Below, piece after piece: positions 58,419-64,000 of a stretch of 64,000 nt of DNA. Below the pieces are notes generated by a model. That model had not been told where the DNA came from and did not search any database. It worked only from the letters and a program-made list of their open reading frames with translations. Source of the DNA: Streptomyces sp. S4.7 (lineage in GTDB: Bacteria; Actinomycetota; Actinomycetes; Streptomycetales; Streptomycetaceae); assembly GCF_010384365.1 (NCBI RefSeq), contig NZ_CP048397.1:3038001-3102000 (forward strand). The letters are read 5' to 3'. Numbering within the stretch: position 1 is the stretch's first letter; every line of letters begins with the position of its first letter. The position numbers were made by a program, and so were the translations under genes.

Positions 58419-60023
58419 CTACGTCCAGCGCCCCGTGCCGTACGTCTCCTCGCCCAGCAGCCGCTCGCGCAGTTCGACGCGGCGGACCTTGCCCGTGCTC
58501 GTACGCGGGATCTCGTCCAGCGGCAGCACCCGCGGTGCCCCCAGTGCCGGCAGGTCCGCGGTCGCGCGCTTCCACTCCGCCTCGTCCAGCGTGCCGTCCT
58601 GCGTGGAGACGACGGGCAGCGGGAGCTGGCCCGGAATGCCGATCACCGCGGCCTCCAGCAGCTGCGGCAGCCGGTCGGCCAGTACGTCCTCCAGCTCGAT
58701 GCAGCTCATGCCGGGGATCACGTCCACCTCGCGGTCCAGCAGCCGGAAGGCTCCCGCGGCGGTGCGCAGGCCGTAGTCACCGGTGTTCCACCACTTGCCG
58801 CGCGCCTTGTCCTGCCAGCGCCGCTGCTCGCCGAGGTAGCCGATGCAGCGCCCGTCGGTGCGGGTGAGCAGCACGCCGGGCTTGCCGTTGGGGACCGGCT
58901 TCATCGTCGCCGGGTCCACCACCTTCATCCCGGTGAAGCCGGGGATGGGGCGGCCGACGTCGCGCGTCGTGGGGTGCCGGTCGCCCTTGGCCGCCAGCGC
59001 CCTGCGGGTCAGCAGGCGGAAAGTCATGGGACCGGTCTCCGACTGGCCCCAGCCCTGGAGCCAGGCCGGGAAGCGCCGCTTGCTGGCGTGCAGGAACCGG
59101 CGGACCGTGGGCGGGTGGATCGCGTCGAAGGTACTCACGAAGAGCCGTACGTCCCCGTACAACTCCGGCCGCTTGCGCGCCAGTTCCTGCCAGCCGATGT
59201 ACGTGGCGGGCAGCGCCTCCAGATACGTCGGCTTCCGCTGCGCGAACATCCGCTCGGCGGTGGCCGGACGGGCGTCGGCCAGGAGCAGCGCGTCCTTCGG
59301 CTCCAGCTTCAGCGTGCCGGTGCTCCAGGTGATCATCCGCATGTGGTTGAAGGGGGTGGCGGTGGCCACCGTGTCGGAGCGCTTCATCGCCACGATCGGG
59401 AAGCGCAGCGACTCCGTACGGCCGAGGTGGCCGAGGACGGTGTCGACGGAGTGCACGACGAGCTTCGGCACCCCGGTGGTGCCCGAGGTGTGGGTGGCAA
59501 CCATCGGCTCGTAACTGGCCGTCGTGAACACCTTCGGGGTACGCGCCCCGCGCAGGTCGTCCAGCGACACCGTGCCCGGCAGCGCGGCACCGACGGTCAC
59601 CGTGCGCGGGACGAGGGACTTCAGGTCCACGCCCTGCTCGTCGGCGGAGCGCAGGATGTCGGCGGTGGTGACGAACAACTGCGCGTCGGCGCGCTTCAGT
59701 ACGGTGCCGAGCGTCTGCGCCGGGAGGCCGCCCGCGATCAGGACCGGGAGGGCGCCGAAGCGCGCGGTGGCGCAGGCGAGCAGCAGATAGTCCCAGTGGT
59801 TGTCCTTGGCGATGGCGACCCGGTCGCCGGGCCGCGACCCCGCCTCGTACAGCAGGCCGGCCGTCTCCTGCACGAGCTCGGCGATCCCGGCCACGCTGAA
59901 CTCGGAGCCCGCGCCGGGGGCGATGTCGAAGGGCCGGCTCAGATGGAAGCGGGTGCTGCGGCCCGCCTGCGCGTGCTCGTCGAAGAGCAGGCCGAGTCCG
60001 GTCGGTTTTTTCTTGGTACCCAT
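58419..60023 (-). CDS. Adenylate-forming ligase (acyl-CoA synthetase/ANL family)
   Basis: 534 residues. The ATP loop ATHTSGTTGVPK is intact (~190), followed by QGWGQSETGPMT, the WWNTGDYG Asp and the late catalytic Lys in PRTSTGKVRR (~515). The family activates carboxylates as acyl-AMP and then thioesters. No carrier-protein gene is nearby, so CoA is the likely acceptor. ATP-dependent diazotases of nitrous-acid pathways (CreM type) belong to this same superfamily, so a nitrite-activating role is a possibility, not shown. Between UbiA (56 bp upstream) and the flavoprotein gene. Confidence 0.85.
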   Translation of the reverse strand: MGTKKKPTGLGLLFDEHAQAGRSTRFHLSRPFDIAPGAGSEFSVAGIAELVQETAGLLYEAGSRPGDRVAIAKDNHWDYLLLACATARFGALPVLIAGGLPAQTLGTVLKRADAQLFVTTADILRSADEQGVDLKSLVPRTVTVGAALPGTVSLDDLRGARTPKVFTTASYEPMVATHTSGTTGVPKLVVHSVDTVLGHLGRTESLRFPIVAMKRSDTVATATPFNHMRMITWSTGTLKLEPKDALLLADARPATAERMFAQRKPTYLEALPATYIGWQELARKRPELYGDVRLFVSTFDAIHPPTVRRFLHASKRRFPAWLQGWGQSETGPMTFRLLTRRALAAKGDRHPTTRDVGRPIPGFTGMKVVDPATMKPVPNGKPGVLLTRTDGRCIGYLGEQRRWQDKARGKWWNTGDYGLRTAAGAFRLLDREVDVIPGMSCIELEDVLADRLPQLLEAAVIGIPGQLPLPVVSTQDGTLDEAEWKRATADLPALGAPRVLPLDEIPRTSTGKVRRVELRERLLGEETYGTGRWT

Positions 60024-60079
60024 GTCCTTTTGTCCTGTCCGGAGTTCGGGCCGCTGGCTCGGGCCGCGGCCGTCGCCCC

Positions 60080-61459
60080 TCAGCTCGCGAAGTGGATGAG
60101 GTTGGCCAGGACGATGCCGGCGACGCCCGTCCGGAACGCCACCACTCCTCGCCTGCGTGCCAGCAGTGCGTCTCCGTTACGGCTGAAGGAGGTGAACTGG
60201 CGCAGCCGCAGCGCCATTTCGGGCAGCAGGGCGGCGAAGAACCACCACGGTGCCCAGCCCACGGCCGATGCCCCGACGGTCAGCAGCAGGTCGACGGCGG
60301 ACAGCGCGCCGATGAAGACCAGGTTGCCGCGCGCCGATGTGTGAACCGCGACCGTGCTGCGGCCGACGGCCGCGTCCCCGCTGATGTCCTTGGTGTTGGA
60401 GTAGCAGGACACCAGGATCTGCCAGAGGCCGAACAGCACCGCCTGCACGAGCACGATGGCGGGCAGATGGCCGGTCACGAAGCCGTAGGGAGCGACGACG
60501 ATGACCAACGGGCAGCCCATGATGAGGACTTCGCCGAGGCCCCGGTAACTGAGCTTGAGACCCCAGGAGTACTGGAAGCCGGCGAACAGCACCAGCCCGG
60601 TGACGACGAGCGCCCAGAGGGGTCGCTCGGGGGCCGCGAACGCCGAGGCGGACCAGAAGACGGTGCCCCAGAGCAGGCTCAGATACCCGAACCGGGTGGC
60701 CTGGGGGACCGTCAGCGCACCGGTGAGCAGGGGCTTGCGCTCCAGGGGGCGCAGCGGAGTGCCGCCGGTGCCGAGGTAGTTGGCACGGTCGCTGCCGTCC
60801 TTGATGCCGTTGACGTCGTCGAGGGCCATGACGGCGGAGATGACGCCGATCTCCCCGAGGAGGAAGAGCAGCAGGGTCGTCCACGTGTCGGACGCGAACC
60901 GCACACTGCCGGCGAGCGCGGTCCACAGCACGAGCATGCTGAGGTAGTAGTCGAGGACGAACTCGAACTTGGCGAGCCGCGCGTACGCCACGAACCGGCC
61001 CCGGGCCCCGGATGCGGGTGCGCCGGCGGGCCCTGTGCCGTCGGTGCCCGCCGCGGACGCGGTGGCGACCCCGGACCGCCCGGCCAGTCCTACGCCGTCC
61101 GTGGCCTGGCGGGAGGCGTTCGTGACGGCGCCGCCGTCACCCGCGCCGGAGGCGCGACCGGAAGCCGGAGCGCCCGTGCCCGCACCGGGTGCGGTGCCGA
61201 CGCCCGTATCCGCGCCGGAGGCGGAACGGCTCGCGACGGCTCCCGCCGCACGCCCGTCAACCGGAGCACCGGCCCCGTCGGTGGCCGTAACGCCACCGGC
61301 GCCGGTCCGCGTGCGGGACGAGCCGGCCGCACCGGCAGCCGCTTCCGACGGGCCGGACGCCGTACCCGACGTACCCTTCGCCGTGTCGACGCCGCCACCG
61401 GACCGGCGGCCTCCGGCACCGGATCCGGCGCCGCCGGAGGCGGGAGTGAACGCGTTCAT
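60080..61459 (-). CDS. UbiA-family prenyltransferase with a long low-complexity leader
   Basis: 459 residues. From ~155 onward it is a UbiA membrane protein with about eight or nine helices. The first Asp motif is MALDDVNGIKDGSDRAN (DD..., then D at +6/+9) and the second is YSNTKDISGDAAVGRST; both bind the Mg-diphosphate. It attaches a prenyl chain to an aromatic or quinone-like acceptor in the membrane. The first ~150 residues are almost only Ala/Gly/Ser/Thr/Asp/Arg without any fold. The ATG at 61459 has GGGGAG 5 bases before it and no better start is found downstream, so the leader is likely real. The chain could come from the polyprenyl synthase at 40 kb. Confidence 0.87.
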   Translation of the reverse strand: MNAFTPASGGAGSGAGGRRSGGGVDTAKGTSGTASGPSEAAAGAAGSSRTRTGAGGVTATDGAGAPVDGRAAGAVASRSASGADTGVGTAPGAGTGAPASGRASGAGDGGAVTNASRQATDGVGLAGRSGVATASAAGTDGTGPAGAPASGARGRFVAYARLAKFEFVLDYYLSMLVLWTALAGSVRFASDTWTTLLLFLLGEIGVISAVMALDDVNGIKDGSDRANYLGTGGTPLRPLERKPLLTGALTVPQATRFGYLSLLWGTVFWSASAFAAPERPLWALVVTGLVLFAGFQYSWGLKLSYRGLGEVLIMGCPLVIVVAPYGFVTGHLPAIVLVQAVLFGLWQILVSCYSNTKDISGDAAVGRSTVAVHTSARGNLVFIGALSAVDLLLTVGASAVGWAPWWFFAALLPEMALRLRQFTSFSRNGDALLARRRGVVAFRTGVAGIVLANLIHFAS

Positions 61460-61488
61460 CTCTTCTCCCCTGCTCTCCGCGGCCCGGC

Positions 61489-62853
61489 TCAGCCGGCCGT
61501 CGTCAGCTTTCCGGCCGTCGTCAGCTTCTCGGCGGCCCGGATGCCGGAGAGCATCGCCGCCTCCGAGATCGGCGAGGTGAAGTAGTCGCCCGCGAAGACC
61601 ACCGGCGCGTGCTGGAGTCCGATGACGCGCGCGGACATCCGGTAGCGGCCGGGCGAGGGCAGCGGCATCGCGTGCGGGCGTACGGCGATCTCGAACGGCT
61701 CCGCCTCGTCGACCGGGAAGTCCGGCCACAGCTGGGTGACCAGCCGGGTCGTCTCCGCGTACTGCTCCTCCGGCGACAGCGCGAGGAGCCGGCGCGTCTC
61801 GGCGCGGCCCGGGTAGACGAACGCGAGGTGCTTGTCGACCGAACGCCCCTGCTCGTCCTTGACCTTGCGCGGGAAGGTGATGATCGTCTTGACCGGCGGG
61901 TCGTCCGCGCCCGCCGCCACGATGTGCGCCTCGGACGGCATGCTGCTGAAGTCGACCAGGTACGAGACCGACAGCGCGGGCTCGTACACCTGGGTCTCCA
62001 GGAACTCACGGGTGTCGCGGCCCACGATGTCGTTCGGCAGCGCGGCCGTCAGCTTGGCGGCGACCGGCGCGGTCGTGGCGACCACGACGTCGTCGAAGAC
62101 CTCGGCGTGGCTCTCGCCGTCCGCCGACCGCGCGGTGATGTGCACCCGCCCGTCCGTCACCTGGAGGTCGGTGACCTCGTGTTCGAGCCGGATGTCCGCG
62201 CCCTCGGCGTTGCGCTCGGCGATGACCTCCATGCCGTTGCGGAACACGTAGAACTTCGCACCGGCCACCTGTGCCTGCATCGCCCGTACGTGCGCCGCGG
62301 AGATGTCCTCGCAGCGCCACAGCCAGAACGACTCGATCTCGGGCCGCAGCAGGTTGTCGAAGCCGCGCTGCGACAGGCTCTTGCGGGCGTACTCGGCCGC
62401 CGTCGTGCCGTCGTCGAACGGCGCCAGCTTGATCGGGTCGAAGATGTCGAGCTGCTTGCGCTTGAGCGTCTCCTTCATCGTCCCGGTCAGGAAGCCGATC
62501 CGGTCCTTGAGGGCGACGTGCTTGTACGTGAGCAGGCTGCGCAGCGAGTCGGAGAGCAGCTCGGCGGGCTGGCCCTTGTCCACGACGATGACGTTGTTGG
62601 ACATCTCCACGAGCTGGTCCTCGAGACCGTACTCATGAATTCGCTCGAACATCAGCTTGTAAAAGCTGGTGAACCAGAGGTTGATGCCGACGGAGGGCTC
62701 GATCTCCGAACGGTGCCACGAGCGAGCCCGACCGCCGAGTCCGGCGGCCGCCTCGAAAATGACGACCTCGCGGCCCGCCTTGATCAACTCTTTGGCGGCG
62801 GCGCAGCCTGCCATCCCTCCGCCGATGACAGCGGTCCTCTCACGCTGGCTCAT
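61489..62853 (-). CDS. FAD-dependent oxidoreductase, amine oxidase/phytoene-desaturase-like fold (first of two)
   Basis: 454 residues. AVIGGGMAGCAAAKELIKAGREVVIFEAAAGLGGRARSW (~8-46) is the dinucleotide motif; the C-terminal FAD segment is VVFAGDYFTSPISEAAMLSGIRAAEKL. It resembles the amine oxidase/carotenoid desaturase superfamily and lacks a membrane anchor. The extreme C-terminus is KLTTAGKLTTAG, encoded by an 18-bp tandem duplication (about 61494-61529). First gene of the four-gene leftward set; ATG 62853 follows GGAGGG. Possibly oxidises the prenylated product. Confidence 0.85.
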   Translation of the reverse strand: MSQRERTAVIGGGMAGCAAAKELIKAGREVVIFEAAAGLGGRARSWHRSEIEPSVGINLWFTSFYKLMFERIHEYGLEDQLVEMSNNVIVVDKGQPAELLSDSLRSLLTYKHVALKDRIGFLTGTMKETLKRKQLDIFDPIKLAPFDDGTTAAEYARKSLSQRGFDNLLRPEIESFWLWRCEDISAAHVRAMQAQVAGAKFYVFRNGMEVIAERNAEGADIRLEHEVTDLQVTDGRVHITARSADGESHAEVFDDVVVATTAPVAAKLTAALPNDIVGRDTREFLETQVYEPALSVSYLVDFSSMPSEAHIVAAGADDPPVKTIITFPRKVKDEQGRSVDKHLAFVYPGRAETRRLLALSPEEQYAETTRLVTQLWPDFPVDEAEPFEIAVRPHAMPLPSPGRYRMSARVIGLQHAPVVFAGDYFTSPISEAAMLSGIRAAEKLTTAGKLTTAG

Positions 62854-62950
62854 TCGCTTTACCCTCCAGGGAATGTCTCGGATTGCCCTCGACTGTTGTC
62901 GCCTGTTCTCGCCGCAATTTAGGAGGGTGAAGCGGCTGTTAGATATAGCA

Positions 62951-62984
62951 GTCATGCAGGGAATGACCCGCATACACCTGTCAT
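62951..62984. promoter_or_regulatory. GTCAT/ATGAC operator array
   Basis: GTCAT (62951-62955), seven bases, ATGAC (62963-62967), twelve bases, GTCAT (62980-62984): three alternating half-sites making two overlapping inverted repeats, about 100-130 bp before the flavoprotein start. A further GTCATT lies at about 63299 beside the MMPL promoter, so both sides could share a regulator. Confidence 0.5.
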
Positions 62985-63077
62985 TGTGCGCATTCACGCG
63001 CTGGTGGACCGTAGTGGGGGAGCATGCTGCCCAACCGTCGTCCCGACCCCCCGGACCACCCCGCGGTGGCCCGTCCG

Positions 63078-63206
63078 GGCCGGATGCGAAGGGCCGTGTG
63101 CGTAGGGCCGTGTGCGTAGGGCCGGCTGCGAGGAGTCGGGTACGAGGAGGCGGGTACGAGGAGGCGGGTACGAGGAGGCGGGTACGAGGAGGCGGGTACG
63201 AGGAGG
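63078..63206. repeat. 14-bp minisatellite, about nine units
   Basis: A 14-bp period runs from 63078 to 63206. The first three units resemble GGCCGTGTGCGTAG; from 63137 five perfect copies of CGGGTACGAGGAGG follow (63137, 63151, 63165, 63179, 63193). The change from one unit type to the other occurs in phase, so it is a single array that evolved by unit turnover. Confidence 0.9.
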
Positions 63207-63301
63207 CGGGCAGGAAGGGCCCGACCCGGCCCGCCGCCCCGAACCGCGCCCACCGCACCCGCGCGACCGTTCAACCGGGCGCGCCGCGCGAGGGGTTGTC
63301 A

Positions 63302-63331
63302 TTGCCAGTGGGCTCGCGCGCTCCCTACCTT
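63302..63331 (+). promoter_or_regulatory. Putative MMPL promoter
   Basis: TTGCCA, 18 bases, TACCTT, ending 64 bp before the MMPL start. The -10 has the TANNNT form. Confidence 0.5.
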
Positions 63332-63395
63332 GATCGTGTGAACGGGATCGACACGCCGCCCCCAGAAACGGCGTTCCCCCTCGAAAGGTTGCCGA

Positions 63396-64000
63396 ATGTT
63401 CGCCTCACTGGCCAGATTCACCACACACCGCAGCAGGCTGGTCCTCTATCTCTCCGGTGTGCTCCTCGTGCTCGCGGGAGCGCTGGGCGGTGGCGTGATA
63501 TCGACTCTCTCCGCCGGTGGATTCACCGACAGTTCGACCGAATCCGCGCGGACGGCCGAGGTCCTGGACGGACGGTTCGGTTCGGGTGCCCCCAATCTGA
63601 CCCTGCTGGTCTCGGACAAGCGCGGCGTCGACGATCCGGCCGTGGGCGCGGCCGGTGCGCGGCTCACCGAACGCATCGGCGCCGAGAAGGGTGTTGAACA
63701 GGCCCTGTCCTACTGGACGTTGGGCAAGGCCCCGGCCCTGCGCGGCGAAGGCGGGAACAGCGCCCTGATCCTCGTACGGATCACCGGCGACGAGGACCAG
63801 GTGCAGAAGACGCTGGAGCGGATCCAGCCGGAGTACGACACCAAGGTGGAGGGCCTCGACACCCGCGTGGGCGGCGTCGCGGTCGCCAACAAGGAGATCA
63901 CGGACACCACCCAGGACGACCTCCTCCTGATCGAGATGGTCACCTTCCCGGTCCTGCTGGTCGTGATGCTGTTCGTCTTCCGCGGTGTGGTCGCCGCGCT
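63396..64000 (+). CDS. MMPL-family transporter, N-terminal part
   Basis: The frame is open to the window end (~201 codons seen). It starts with a cytosolic stretch MFASLARFTTHRSRLV, TM1 (LVLYLSGVLLVLAGALGGGVI), then a periplasmic domain starting with LSAGGFTDSSTESARTAEVL, as in the mycobacterial/Streptomyces MMPL and ActII-3-like exporters, and TM2 begins at IEMVTFPVLLVVMLFVFRGVV. These RND-type pumps export lipids or polyketide/isoprenoid products. ATG 63396 has AAAGG 7 bases before it. Divergent from the flavoprotein/UbiA set, so a natural candidate for its exporter. Confidence 0.87.
   Translation, partial: MFASLARFTTHRSRLVLYLSGVLLVLAGALGGGVISTLSAGGFTDSSTESARTAEVLDGRFGSGAPNLTLLVSDKRGVDDPAVGAAGARLTERIGAEKGVEQALSYWTLGKAPALRGEGGNSALILVRITGDEDQVQKTLERIQPEYDTKVEGLDTRVGGVAVANKEITDTTQDDLLLIEMVTFPVLLVVMLFVFRGVVAA

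Larger units (their letters stand above)
62854..63395. other. Divergent intergenic region with operator words and a 14-bp minisatellite
   Basis: 542 bp without a gene between the leftward flavoprotein and rightward MMPL starts. The left part (62880-62990) is AT-rich and contains GTCAT half-sites (separate entry) and, on the minus strand, TATATC as a -10 candidate. The right part has the 14-bp array and then the MMPL promoter. Confidence 0.65.

Noticed and set aside
58419-60023. Ligase called as an ATP-dependent diazotase
   Set aside because: Same superfamily as CreM, but nothing in the sequence alone distinguishes this from an acyl-CoA ligase, and it lies 24 kb from the nitrite pair. Mentioned only as a possibility.
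61489-62853. Flavoprotein called as a carotenoid (phytoene) desaturase
   Set aside because: Only the FAD motifs match; no phytoene synthase gene is nearby and the typical C-terminal CrtI signature is not evident.
1-64000. tRNA, rRNA, insertion sequences, phage or plasmid attachment sites
   Set aside because: Read through by eye on both strands; no tRNA-like fold, transposase or integrase frame was recognised. A tRNAscan or covariance-model run could still find a small RNA.

Overview
The window is high-GC actinobacterial DNA. Gene density, GTG/TTG starts, GGAGG-type ribosome sites, rare TTA codons and typical Streptomyces families (HrdD sigma factor, DUF6227, DasR-type operator, bldA-type TTA codons) all point to Streptomyces or a close relative. 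From memory, the left part matches the fruA-fruK-fruR...hrdD neighbourhood of S. coelicolor, so about 0-30 kb looks like conserved chromosome and about 31-64 kb like accessory, biosynthetic DNA. No tRNA, rRNA, transposase, phage gene or CRISPR array was seen.

Layout. 0-7.9 kb: end of a K+/H+ antiporter, an MFS pump, a CIRCE-controlled zinc-ribbon chaperone (Ruc-like), MTA phosphorylase, a SAF-domain protein, MscL, a P1-family aminopeptidase and DUF6227. 7.9-11.8 kb: the fruR-fruK-fruA fructose operon. 11.8-12.2 kb: a 288-bp nested palindromic repeat. 12.2-16.6 kb: DHA2 pump with WYL regulator, hrdD with a sigma-R-type promoter, and a GNAT acetyltransferase. 16.6-21.2 kb: a GH3 hexosaminidase co-transcribed with an ABC sugar importer behind a DasR-like site. 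21.3-31 kb: an aromatic-ring dioxygenase divergent from a MarR regulator, an MFS/TetR pair, a secreted M6 protease, a degenerate adenylating enzyme, a solitary TrpF, a phospholipase D-type enzyme and polyphosphate kinase 2.

31.3-50.3 kb is the most interesting block. Two divergent transcription units start from one 306-bp control region. The leftward unit holds two DegT/StrS aminotransferases, a nucleotide-sugar 6-dehydrogenase, and a flavoenzyme plus fumarase-superfamily lyase that look like the nitrosuccinate (CreE/CreD) pair producing nitrous acid from aspartate. The rightward unit holds ispH, a polyprenyl diphosphate synthase, two Gfo/Idh oxidoreductases, a TIM-barrel isomerase, an M20 amidohydrolase (with a TTA codon), an Ldh-family reductase, a small unrecognised protein, dxs and ispG, closed by a perfect hairpin. 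Three MEP-pathway enzymes, a prenyl chain synthase, amino/uronic-sugar-type chemistry and a probable nitrite source together suggest an undescribed nitrogen-nitrogen, nitroso or diazo isoprenoid or amino-sugar product. No terpene cyclase, P450 or glycosyltransferase is present in the block.

50.4-54 kb is a decaying strip: a radical SAM/dTMP kinase/NUDIX operon, a regulator and an NmrA-like gene all carry frameshifts, stops or truncations (or the assembly is poor here). 54-64 kb holds a LuxR-type ATPase regulator with SARP-like 11-bp direct repeats in its promoter, then a leftward set of two amine-oxidase-fold flavoproteins, an adenylating ligase and a UbiA prenyltransferase with an odd 150-residue leader, and finally an MMPL exporter running off the edge. 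This second set could be part of the same isoprenoid pathway (prenyl transfer, oxidation, export) or a separate small cluster.
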